Shown here: in pieces, positions 1 through 7,467 of the stretch
Layout of the letters: each line of letters opens with the position of its first letter
Numbering within the stretch: the first letter of the stretch is position 1
Assembly (NCBI GenBank): GCA_963728935.1
Contig: CAVSMC010000001.1
Span: 2,418,001-2,482,000, forward strand
DNA from: CAVSMC01 sp963728935
GTDB taxonomy: Bacteria > Pseudomonadota > Gammaproteobacteria > Burkholderiales > Casimicrobiaceae
Length of the DNA: 64,000 nucleotides
Reading direction: 5' to 3'
The notes under the pieces: model-generated
Told to the model about the DNA's origin: nothing
The model's input: only the letters and a program-made list of their open reading frames with translations
Database searches by the model: none
Translations under genes and position numbers: made by a program

Positions 1-942
1 ATGCGAGTGCTCGGCGGCTGCGTCCTCGTCGCTGCCGTATGCGTCGCGGCGGCACAAGAGAAATACCCGTCGCGCCCAATCGAATTCATCGTGCCGTGGG
101 GCCCCGGCGGCGGCGCCGACCAGGTCGCGCGCAAGTCGGGCAAGATGATGGAGGAGGATCTCAAAGTGTCGTTCCCGGTCGTCAACGTTCCGGGTGCGAC
201 GGGCAACACCGGGATGGCGAAGCTCCTCGCCGGACAGGCCGACGGCTATGCGATCTCGGTGATGACGTGGGACACCTATGCGCTCCTTGCGACGACCCCG
301 AGCACGCGCTGGTCGCTGAAGGACATCATTCCGGTCGCGCTGATGATCAAACAGCCTTCCGCGTTCATGGCGGCCTCCAACGGCAACCTCAACACGTGGG
401 CCGACGTCGAGCGCGAGGCGAAGACGAGGCCGCTGAAGGTGGCGGTCACCGGCTTCGGCAGTCCCGACGACATCACGGTCAACTTCTTCGTCGGACGCGG
501 GCTGAAGTTGATCGCCGTGCCGTTTGCCAATCCCGGCGAACGCTATACGGCGGTGCTTGGCGGTCATGCCGACCTCCTGTACGAGCAGCTCGGCGACGTG
601 CGCAGCTTCCTCGACAGCAAGCAGATCCATCCGGTGATCATCTTCTCCGACAAGCGCTTCCGCGTGTTTCCCGACGTCCCGGCGTCGAAGGAGCTCGGCT
701 ACGACATCACGCTGCCGCAGCGGCGTGCGGTCGTGATGAAGGCCGGAACCGATCCGGCGAAGGTGAAGGTGATCTCCGATGCGCTCGCGAAGGTCGCTGC
801 GAGCAGCGAGTACAAGACGTATCTGCAGGAACAATACGCGACCGACGACAGCTACTTCGCAGCCCGGGATGCCGCGAAGATCATGGAAGACGAGCTCGCG
901 CAGATGAAGCGGATGGCGGAGCAGACGGCGGCGAAGAAGTGA
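1..942 (+). CDS. tctC: Bug/TctC-family tricarboxylate-binding periplasmic protein
   Basis: Periplasmic solute receptor of a tripartite tricarboxylate transporter (TTT). The 313-residue product begins with a short signal peptide (hydrophobic residues about 3-18, ending AAAQE), followed by the family hallmark YPSRPIEFIVPWGPGGGAD, where the ligand-binding loop lies. The C-terminal half has the usual FPDVPASKELGYD segment. Length is normal for the family. The ATG is the first base of the window, so a start a few codons upstream cannot be excluded. Its stop overlaps the GTG of the TctB-like gene (GTGA), and TctA follows, giving a tctCBA operon. The substrate (citrate, other carboxylate or aromatic acid) cannot be read from sequence. 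Confidence 0.88.
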   Translation: MRVLGGCVLVAAVCVAAAQEKYPSRPIEFIVPWGPGGGADQVARKSGKMMEEDLKVSFPVVNVPGATGNTGMAKLLAGQADGYAISVMTWDTYALLATTPSTRWSLKDIIPVALMIKQPSAFMAASNGNLNTWADVEREAKTRPLKVAVTGFGSPDDITVNFFVGRGLKLIAVPFANPGERYTAVLGGHADLLYEQLGDVRSFLDSKQIHPVIIFSDKRFRVFPDVPASKELGYDITLPQRRAVVMKAGTDPAKVKVISDALAKVAASSEYKTYLQEQYATDDSYFAARDAAKIMEDELAQMKRMAEQTAAKK

Positions 943-1511
943 GCGCGCTGCAGGAGGCACGCCTGCGCCGGACGATTCCGTACGCGGTCGTGCTCGCGAT
1001 CACGGGGGCGCTCTTCGTGCTCGCGACGCGCATCGATTTCGTTGCGCCGGGAGGACGCATCGGTCCCGATTTCTGGCCGAAGGTGATCCTCGGCCTCGCG
1101 ATGGCCACGTGCGCGTACCAGATCGTCAAGGCGCTGTTCTTCGACGCCGCCGGCGAGCAGGTGACGGGGGTGCTCGAAAGCATCATCGAAGAGGCGCCGG
1201 CGGAATCCCCGGCGGATTCGCCGCCCGAGCGGAAGTATCCGCGTCTGCTGATCGCGGGCATCGTGCTCACGATCGCGTACGTTCTCGCGATCGAGTGGCT
1301 GGGCTTCTTCCTCTGCACGTTCGCCTACCTCGCCGCGTTCACGTGGGTCGGCCGCTACCGGCGTCCGCTCGTCGTGCTCGCGTCGAGCGCGATCGGCAGC
1401 CTCGCGTTCATGTTCGTTTTCATGAAGATCGTCTACGTGTCGCTGCCGCTCGGTCAGGAGCCGTTCTCGCAGGTCACGTTCTTCCTGATGCGGCTGATGG
1501 GCATCCGCTAG
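939..1511 (+). CDS. tctB: TTT transporter small membrane subunit, TctB family
   Basis: Small four-helix membrane subunit of the tripartite tricarboxylate transporter. The product has 190 residues: a hydrophobic segment near residues 14-30, a second near 48-62, a charged linker rich in Glu/Pro, then two more segments (about 104-140 and 145-165). I place the start at the GTG that overlaps the tctC stop, because the same frame upstream reads into low-quality Arg-rich sequence that is a shadow of tctC. The four-base overlap implies translational coupling. It works with the neighbouring large TctA subunit and the periplasmic receptor. Confidence 0.85.
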   Translation: MSALQEARLRRTIPYAVVLAITGALFVLATRIDFVAPGGRIGPDFWPKVILGLAMATCAYQIVKALFFDAAGEQVTGVLESIIEEAPAESPADSPPERKYPRLLIAGIVLTIAYVLAIEWLGFFLCTFAYLAAFTWVGRYRRPLVVLASSAIGSLAFMFVFMKIVYVSLPLGQEPFSQVTFFLMRLMGIR

Positions 1512-1517
1512 CCCACC

Positions 1518-3044
1518 GTGCTCGACACCGCGCTTTCGTTCGCGGCGGCGTTTCAAACCGTCTTCCAGCCGCTCAACCTGATCGCGCTCGTCGTCGGCCT
1601 GGTGGTCGGCATGCTGGTCGCCGTTCTGCCGGGGCTCACGCTGGTGATGGGCATCGTGCTCGCGCTGCCGTTCACCTACGGCATGGCGATCACGCCGTCG
1701 ATCATTCTGCTCACCGCGATGTACATCTCCGGAACGTACGGCGGCGCGTTCACCGCGATCTTGTTCCGGATCCCGGGCGAGCCGCTCGACGTGCCGCTGT
1801 TGTGGGACGGCTACGCGATGGCGCACAAGGGCGAGCCGGCGAAAGCGCTCGGGTGGACGTTGTTCGCGGCGTTCCACGGCGGCTTGCTCTCGACGCTCGC
1901 GGCGGTCGCGATGGCGCATCCGTTCGCGACCTTCGCGCTGAAGTTCGATTCGCCCGAATATTTCGCGATCATCCTGTTCGGCTTGACGAGCGTCGTCGCG
2001 CTGTCCGGCGCTTCGCTCGTCAACGGATTCATCAGCCTGCTGCTGGGCCTGATGATCGCGTGCGTCGGCGTCGACTCGATCTACGGCGCCGAGCGCTTCA
2101 CGTTCGGCGTGCCGATGCTGATGGACGGCATCGAGTACTTGACCGTCATGGTCGGCGCGTACGGCGTCGGCGAAGTGCTCGTGCGGCTGGAGCAGGGCTT
2201 CGAGACGGCGCCGGTGCAGGCAGGCGGAAAGGTGGCGACGCGCTTTCCGGGGTTTCGCGAGGCCTGGGCGATACGGACGACGCTCGCGCGAAGCTCGATC
2301 CTCGGCATCGTTCTCGGCATCATTCCGGGCGCCGGTGCAACGATCGCGTCGTTCGTGTCGTACGGCACCGAGGCGCAGTACTGCAAGCGACGCGAGCTTC
2401 TCGGCAGCGGCATCGCCGAAGGGATCGTCGCGCCGCAGACCGCGTCCACCGCGACCGTCGCCGGTCACATGGTTCCGCTGATCACGCTCGGCATTCCCGG
2501 CAGCGGCGCGACCGCCGTGATCCTCGGCGCGTTCCTGCTGCATGGCGTGCAGCCCGGCCCGCAGGTCTTCGTCAAGGATCCGGGACTCGTCTACGCGATC
2601 TTCGCGTCGCTGTTCGTCGGCGTGATCGGCATGTGCCTGATGGGCTACTTCGCGATCAAGGCGCTGATCAAGGTGCTCTACCTGCCCGAAGCGGTCACCT
2701 CGGCGTTCGTCGTGATGTTCTGCTTCATCGGCGCGTTTTCGGCGCGCAACAACATCACCGACCTGTGGATGATCGTCACGTTCGGCATCGTCGGCTACCT
2801 GTTCGAGCGCTTCCGCTTCCCGATCGCGCCGATGGTGCTCGGCTGCATTCTCGGCGCGCAAGCGGAGAGCGCGTTCATGACCAGCATGATCAGCTATCAG
2901 AACGACTGGACGATCTTCTTCACGCGGCCGATCAGCGGCGTCGTCATGGTGTTCGTCGTGGCGGCGCTCGGCTATCCGCTGCTCCGGCATTGGCGCGCGC
3001 GACGCGCCGAACGTGCGGTGCGCGCGGCGCGAACGGGCGCCTGA
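1518..3044 (+). CDS. tctA: TTT transporter large permease subunit, TctA family
   Basis: Large membrane permease of the tripartite tricarboxylate transporter, 508 residues with about 11-12 hydrophobic segments. The family signature is visible near the N-terminus (VGMLVAVLPGLTLVMGIVLA and the following GTYGGAFTAILFRIPGEP), and the internal repeat is seen later as GIIPGAGATIASF and TLGIPGSGATAVILGAFLL. The start is a GTG six bases after the tctB stop. The C-terminus is Arg-rich and cytoplasmic-looking. Length and order (C-B-A) are canonical. Uptake is expected to be secondary, driven by the proton or sodium gradient. Confidence 0.93.
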   Translation: MLDTALSFAAAFQTVFQPLNLIALVVGLVVGMLVAVLPGLTLVMGIVLALPFTYGMAITPSIILLTAMYISGTYGGAFTAILFRIPGEPLDVPLLWDGYAMAHKGEPAKALGWTLFAAFHGGLLSTLAAVAMAHPFATFALKFDSPEYFAIILFGLTSVVALSGASLVNGFISLLLGLMIACVGVDSIYGAERFTFGVPMLMDGIEYLTVMVGAYGVGEVLVRLEQGFETAPVQAGGKVATRFPGFREAWAIRTTLARSSILGIVLGIIPGAGATIASFVSYGTEAQYCKRRELLGSGIAEGIVAPQTASTATVAGHMVPLITLGIPGSGATAVILGAFLLHGVQPGPQVFVKDPGLVYAIFASLFVGVIGMCLMGYFAIKALIKVLYLPEAVTSAFVVMFCFIGAFSARNNITDLWMIVTFGIVGYLFERFRFPIAPMVLGCILGAQAESAFMTSMISYQNDWTIFFTRPISGVVMVFVVAALGYPLLRHWRARRAERAVRAARTGA

Positions 3045-3048
3045 GCGC

Positions 3049-3876
3049 TCAACGGCTCGCGACCGGGACTCGCGCGCTCCAGACCGGAACTATCCAGACC
3101 GCGTAGCGGCGGGGATCGCGGACGTCGGCGATCATCTGCTCGAAATAGGCGACCGCCGATTCGTGCGAGATCGGCGTGAGCTCGCCGATCGGTTGCGCGT
3201 AGCCGTCGCGCCACGCTTCGAGGATCGCAGCGAACGATTCGCGCGCAACGCGCACGGTGTCGACGACGACGTAGTCGACGGTGATTTGATCGAGCTTCAT
3301 CGCGGCGAGAATGGAGAACGCATTGCGTCCGACGAACAGATCGGTTTCGGTCTTCGCGCCGAAAGCTGCCGGCACGATGTGCCAGAACTCGCTCGGATCG
3401 AGCCGCCCGCGCTGGAAATGCAGCATGCCGTAGTCTTCGGCGATCAGATGCAGGTAGCCTCCGGGCCGCGTGACCCGGACGAGCTCGGCGATCACGCGAT
3501 CCGGATAGGGAATCGCATGAACGACGTGGCGGCAGACGGTCAGGTCGAACGTCGCATCGGCGGCGGCGATCTCGTACACGCTTTGGTGCTCGAACGAAAG
3601 GCGCGGCGCGAGAATCGAGTAGCGTTGGCGGGCGAAGTCGAGATGCGCATCGAGGATGTCGACGCCGAGCACGTGCGCGCGGGGAAAGAGCTCGGCGAGC
3701 CGCGACGACCCCTCGCCGGTGCCGCAGCCGGCGTCGAGGATCCGCGCGTCGGGCGCGAGCGCGTAGCGGCGAAGCAACGGCACTTCCTGCGGCCAGATCG
3801 CCTCAGCCTGTGCGGCGAGGTTGCGCACCATCGATTCGTCGGCCATTTGCCTGGCCTGTGGATTGAGGTCGGTCAA
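3049..3876 (-). CDS. class I SAM-dependent methyltransferase
   Basis: A 275-residue Rossmann-fold methyltransferase. Motif I is ILDAGCGTGEGSSRLAELFP (about residues 46-65), motif II is the acidic GVDILDAHLDFA strand end, and motif post-III is RVTRPGGYLHLIAEDYG. The length fits a small-molecule methyltransferase and there is no signal peptide. Its ATG overlaps the stop of the upstream SAM hydrolase gene by four bases (ATGA), so the two are probably translated together. That link to SAM turnover is suggestive, but the methyl acceptor cannot be inferred. It converges on tctA, leaving only four bases between stops. Confidence 0.8.
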   Translation of the reverse strand: MTDLNPQARQMADESMVRNLAAQAEAIWPQEVPLLRRYALAPDARILDAGCGTGEGSSRLAELFPRAHVLGVDILDAHLDFARQRYSILAPRLSFEHQSVYEIAAADATFDLTVCRHVVHAIPYPDRVIAELVRVTRPGGYLHLIAEDYGMLHFQRGRLDPSEFWHIVPAAFGAKTETDLFVGRNAFSILAAMKLDQITVDYVVVDTVRVARESFAAILEAWRDGYAQPIGELTPISHESAVAYFEQMIADVRDPRRYAVWIVPVWSARVPVASR

Positions 3877-4634
3877 CGCGTTCTCCTCGCCTGCGTCGAA
3901 TCGTCGTCGAGCACGCTGAACGCATCGCCGACCTCGATGCCGAGGAGGTCGGCCGCGCTCGCCCGATTCGCCGCGATCTCGACCAATCCGATGCTGTTCT
4001 CGTACCAGAACGCGCCGCGCTGCGGCGCGTCGGCAAATGTCCGCGCGTGTCCGATGCGCCGGTCACGCAGCACAATCGCAGCGTCGGTCGACAGACGCTC
4101 CGCGCGCAAGCCGGTCAGCGCATTGCCGTAGTGATCGATGTAGACCACCTCCGACAGATCGTCGGCGTCCAGAACGACCTGCAACTGCGGGGTTGCCTCG
4201 ATCTTGTCGAGCGGAAGCTTGCCGCCGGCAATCGCTGCGCCGATCGGCGCGAACACGTCGCGTCCATGGAACGAAGCGGGCAGCCGCGGCGGCCGCCAGG
4301 TGATGCGCCATGTGCGCGTCGCGCATGCGCGCGCCGCGACGACGGACAGCAGGCCGTTGTCCGGTCCGACGTACCATTTGTCGTCGGCGTGAACGACGAC
4401 CGCGTCGCGTTCGGTGCCCACACCGGGATCGACGACCGCAACGAACACGGCGCCGGCCGAAAACCGCGGCTGCAGCGCGGCCAGCAGATGCGCGCCGGCG
4501 CGCGGATGAAAGTTGGGGACGCTGTGCGCGAGGTCGATGATCGGCGTCGCGGCCGGCGCGTGCGCGAGCAGCGAGGCCTTGAGCTGACCGACGTAGAGGT
4601 CGTCGCCGCCGAAATCGGTGAACAGTACGATCAT
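3873..4634 (-). CDS. SAM hydrolase (SAM hydroxide adenosyltransferase, DUF62 family)
   Basis: Predicted to hydrolyse S-adenosylmethionine to adenosine and methionine, as shown for archaeal and bacterial DUF62 enzymes. The product has 253 residues from the ATG chosen because MIVLFTDFGGDDLYVGQLK matches the family N-terminus; an upstream extension would add Arg-rich non-homologous sequence. The Asp-Arg-His set conserved in the family appears as D69 and R76 in VDPGVGTERDA and H123 in SFHGRDVFAP. The C-terminal domain carries VYIDHYGNALTGL, also typical. The gene overlaps the next methyltransferase by four bases and is divergent from an APC permease, with 62 bases between starts. Confidence 0.85.
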   Translation of the reverse strand: MIVLFTDFGGDDLYVGQLKASLLAHAPAATPIIDLAHSVPNFHPRAGAHLLAALQPRFSAGAVFVAVVDPGVGTERDAVVVHADDKWYVGPDNGLLSVVAARACATRTWRITWRPPRLPASFHGRDVFAPIGAAIAGGKLPLDKIEATPQLQVVLDADDLSEVVYIDHYGNALTGLRAERLSTDAAIVLRDRRIGHARTFADAPQRGAFWYENSIGLVEIAANRASAADLLGIEVGDAFSVLDDDSTQARRTR

Positions 4635-4696
4635 GCGAGGCTCTATTATTACGCCAACCGTTATCGCGCCAATGCCGCGATGAGTACGCCGCCGCG

Positions 4697-5983
4697 ATGA
4701 GCGCACGCGCGACCGCCGAGCGCACCGACCCGACCCGCCTTGCGCGCAAGCTTGGGCCGACCGACGCGGTCGTCATCGGGCTCGGCTCGATGATCGGTGC
4801 CGGCGTATTCGTTGCGATCGGCCCTGCGGCGCGCGCCGCCGGAGCGGGTCTTCTGCTCGGTCTTCTGATGGCGGCATTCGTCGCGTATTGCAACGCGACA
4901 TCGTCGGCCGAGCTGGCGTCGCTCTATCCCGAGTCGGGCGGTACGTACGTCTACGGTCGCAAGCGCCTCGGTGCCTTCTGGGGGTTTCTCGCCGGCTGGG
5001 GATTCGTCATCGGCAAGCTCGCGAGCTGCGCCGCGATGGCGCTCACGTTCGGCTTCTACGCGGCGCCGTCGCTGTCGCGGCCGCTCGCCGTCGCCGCGGT
5101 GCTCGCACTCACGATCGTCAACTACTTCGGCGTGACGAAGACGGCACTGTTGACGCGTGCGATCGTGTCGGTCGTGCTTGCTTCGCTCGCGTTCGTCGTC
5201 GCGGCGACGCTCTTCGGCGGCGAGGTCGACCCGAACCATTTGCGGCCGCTCACCGACGCCGGCGCCTACGGCATCCTGCAGTCGGCCGGACTGTTGTTTT
5301 TCGCCTTCGCCGGCTATGCGAGGATCGCGACGCTCGGCGAGGAAGTGATCGATCCCGCTCGCACGATCCCGCGCGCGATCCCGTTGGCGCTCGCCATCAC
5401 GCTCGCCGTCTACGCCGCCGTCGCGGTCAGCGCGCTCGCCGCGGTCGGTGCCGCCGCGCTCGCACAATCGTCGGCGCCGTTGCGAGAGGCGGTCGAAGCC
5501 GGTCGCTTTGCGTCGTGGTCGCCGATCGTGCGCGTCGGCGCGACGATCGCATCGCTCGGCGTGCTGCTGTCGCTGCTCGCCGGCGTGAGCCGCACGACGT
5601 TCGCGATGGCGGCGAATCGCGATCTGCCGCATTTCTTTGCGGCCGTGCATCCGCGCTACCGGATTCCGCACCGGGCGGAGCTCGCCGTCGGGGCGATCGT
5701 CGCAACGGTCGCGGCGATCGCCGATATCCGCGATGCGATCGGCTTCAGCTCGTTCGCCGTCCTCACGTATTACGCGATCGCCAACGCGTCCGCGCTCACG
5801 TTGGCGCGGGGCGAGCGGCGCTCGCCACGCTGGGTCGCCATCGCAGGGTTGGGCGGCTGCTCGCTTCTCGCATTCGCGCTTCCGCCGACGGCGGTCGCCG
5901 GCGGAAGCGCGTTGTTGATCGCGGGTGCGCTCGCGTTCGTCTTGCGCACGAAAGCGAACCTCATCGCTCGGCGACGGCGTTGA
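4697..5983 (+). CDS. APC-superfamily amino acid permease
   Basis: A 428-residue inner-membrane transporter with about 12 hydrophobic segments. The first helix has the APC substrate-site signature VIGLGSMIGAGVFVAIGPAA (unwound GSMIGAG), and helix 6 has the FFAFAGYARIATLGEEVIDP motif typical of cationic amino acid and polyamine-type APC transporters. It is Ala-rich but complete. The ATG at the divergent junction with the SAM hydrolase gives a 62-base shared promoter region. The substrate is unknown; methionine or adenosine-related compounds are not excluded by context, but nothing in the protein shows it. Confidence 0.85.
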   Translation: MSARATAERTDPTRLARKLGPTDAVVIGLGSMIGAGVFVAIGPAARAAGAGLLLGLLMAAFVAYCNATSSAELASLYPESGGTYVYGRKRLGAFWGFLAGWGFVIGKLASCAAMALTFGFYAAPSLSRPLAVAAVLALTIVNYFGVTKTALLTRAIVSVVLASLAFVVAATLFGGEVDPNHLRPLTDAGAYGILQSAGLLFFAFAGYARIATLGEEVIDPARTIPRAIPLALAITLAVYAAVAVSALAAVGAAALAQSSAPLREAVEAGRFASWSPIVRVGATIASLGVLLSLLAGVSRTTFAMAANRDLPHFFAAVHPRYRIPHRAELAVGAIVATVAAIADIRDAIGFSSFAVLTYYAIANASALTLARGERRSPRWVAIAGLGGCSLLAFALPPTAVAGGSALLIAGALAFVLRTKANLIARRRR

Positions 5984-5989
5984 TCGCCG

Positions 5990-6406
5990 TCAATGGCTGC
6001 CGCTTTCGACGTTGATCATCCACGGCGCGCCGAATCGGTCGACCAGCATGCCGAAGCCTTCGGCCCAGAACGTCTTCTGAAACGGCATCGTCACACGGCC
6101 GCCGTCGGCGAGCGAATCGAATATGCGCTTGCCCTGCGCAACGTCGGGGTAGCTCAGCGAAAGCGAGAACCCTTTCATCCCGTCGTACGGGTGTCCGGCC
6201 ATTGAATCGGACGCCATCAGCACGCGACCGCCGAAGTCCAGACGCGCGTGCATGATCCGATCGGCGCTGCCAGGAGGCGCCTGGTTGGCAACCGGCGACT
6301 GCGCGTGCGTCATCATTTCGAGCTTGCCGCCGAGCGTGCGCTCGTAGAAGCGCATCGCGTCGGCGCAATTGCCGTCGAAGAACAGGTACGAATCGATCTT
6401 TTGCAT
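5990..6406 (-). CDS. VOC-superfamily (PhnB-like glyoxalase/bleomycin-resistance fold) protein
   Basis: A 138-residue cytoplasmic protein with the PhnB-like layout: YLFFDGNCADAMRFYERTLG at the N-terminus, IMHARLDFGGRVLMASDS in the middle, and FWAEGFGMLVDRFGAPWMIN at the C-terminus. The start is set by a near-perfect ribosome site (GGAGGTGAT) just upstream of the ATG; reading further upstream gives Arg-rich shadow sequence. It lies 68 bases downstream of a YCII-domain gene on the same strand, a common pairing. The enzymatic activity of such proteins is mostly unknown. Confidence 0.85.
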   Translation of the reverse strand: MQKIDSYLFFDGNCADAMRFYERTLGGKLEMMTHAQSPVANQAPPGSADRIMHARLDFGGRVLMASDSMAGHPYDGMKGFSLSLSYPDVAQGKRIFDSLADGGRVTMPFQKTFWAEGFGMLVDRFGAPWMINVESGSH

Positions 6407-6474
6407 CGTGATCACCTCCGGATGATGGGTGTCGCGCAGCGGTCGACGCGCGCGGGCTGCGCCGCCGACAGCGG

Positions 6475-6897
6475 CTATTTCTTCGCCGCGAGCGTCTTCT
6501 CGAGATCGCGCGCGCGTTCGACCGCTTCGCTGTCGCCGAAGTCGTCGAGCTCGAACAATTGGCGGACCTCGATTTCGCCGGCAGCGCCTTCGCCGTAAGG
6601 GTTCGGCGCTCGCTTCGCCCATTCGACCGCCTCCGCCTTCGATTTCGTCTTGATCAGCCAGTAGCCTGCGATCAGTTCCTTCGTTTCGGCAAAAGGTCCG
6701 TCGACGACGGTGCGCTTGTCGCCCGCGTACTTGATGCGAAAGCCCTTCGAGCTCGGTTGCAGCCCGGAGAGATCCAGCAGCGCGCCGGCTTTGGCAAGCT
6801 CTTCGTTGTACTTCGTCATTGCCGCGATCATTTTTTCCTCGGGCATGACGCCCGCTTCCGAGTCCTTGGTCGCCTTGACGATCATCATGAATCGCAT
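6475..6897 (-). CDS. YCII-related (DGPF-domain) protein
   Basis: A 140-residue protein with the DGPF signature VVDGPFAETKELIAGYW at about residues 63-79 and the N-terminal strand MRFMMIVKATKDSEAG. Members have a ferredoxin-like dimeric alpha/beta fold and are often next to VOC proteins and ECF sigma factors. Here the VOC gene follows but no sigma factor is present in the window. The last 30 residues are charged and helical. Its function is not established; a role in oxidative or electrophile stress is often guessed from context. Confidence 0.85.
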   Translation of the reverse strand: MRFMMIVKATKDSEAGVMPEEKMIAAMTKYNEELAKAGALLDLSGLQPSSKGFRIKYAGDKRTVVDGPFAETKELIAGYWLIKTKSKAEAVEWAKRAPNPYGEGAAGEIEVRQLFELDDFGDSEAVERARDLEKTLAAKK

Positions 6898-7095
6898 TGT
6901 GGTCTCCTGTCGTTTCGAGTCGTGAGCCGGCTCCCGGCCTCCGTGGCCGCGCGAACCGTGCTGCTACCTGTTAGACGAACGGGAACCGTCGAAATCGACA
7001 GGTCCGAACGAATGAAGGCATCGTCGTCGCACGGGGCGGCGACAAGTAGCCTTGGACGACTGCGCGCCGGACCGGTTCGGTGGCCGATAGACCCT
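6898..7095. other. intergenic, no gene seen
   Basis: About 200 bases between the YCII-domain gene start and the thioredoxin-like gene stop, both on the minus strand. It should hold the promoter of the YCII-VOC pair and the end of the OPT-thioredoxin transcript. I see no convincing hairpin-plus-T-run and no clear -35/-10 pair by eye. Confidence 0.5.
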
Positions 7096-7434
7096 TCAGC
7101 CGACGTCGACGGGATCGATCCTCGCGAGCGCCTGGCCGATCGAGTTCGCCTCGCTCGGTCTCACCAGCCGCGCGACTTCCCGGCCGTCGCGCAGGAACAC
7201 CAGCGTCGGCCAGAGCTTCACGCGAAACGAGCGTCCGAGCGGACGTCCGCTGCCATCGATGATCTTCAAGTGACGCACGCCGGGGTGGTCGGCGAACGCG
7301 GCCGCAAGCAGCGGCTGCGTAGCGCGGCAATATCCGCACCACGGCGAGCCGAACTCGACGACGGCGGGACCGTCGAGCGCATCGATCTGCTGGCGGGTCG
7401 GTTCTTCGTCCGCATACCGGGTGACCATCGCCAT
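7096..7434 (-). CDS. thioredoxin-family protein with WCGYC active site
   Basis: A 112-residue thioredoxin-fold protein without a signal peptide, so probably cytoplasmic. The active site is FGSPWCGYCRATQP (about residues 28-41), with the cis-proline strand LWPTLVFLRDG at about 79-89. The dipeptide GY between the cysteines differs from the GP of classical thioredoxin. The gene starts 33 bases after the OPT transporter stop on the same strand, so the two are probably co-transcribed. The partner is unknown. Confidence 0.85.
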   Translation of the reverse strand: MAMVTRYADEEPTRQQIDALDGPAVVEFGSPWCGYCRATQPLLAAAFADHPGVRHLKIIDGSGRPLGRSFRVKLWPTLVFLRDGREVARLVRPSEANSIGQALARIDPVDVG

Positions 7435-7467
7435 CGTGTTCTCGCGCTCGCGTCCGAGGGTCGGCCG

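Noticed and set aside
852..2990. Open reading frame of 712 codons antisense to the tctBA genes
   Set aside because: Arg/Asp/His-rich composition typical of antisense frames in high-GC DNA, no recognisable domain; tctB and tctA on the plus strand are clear families.
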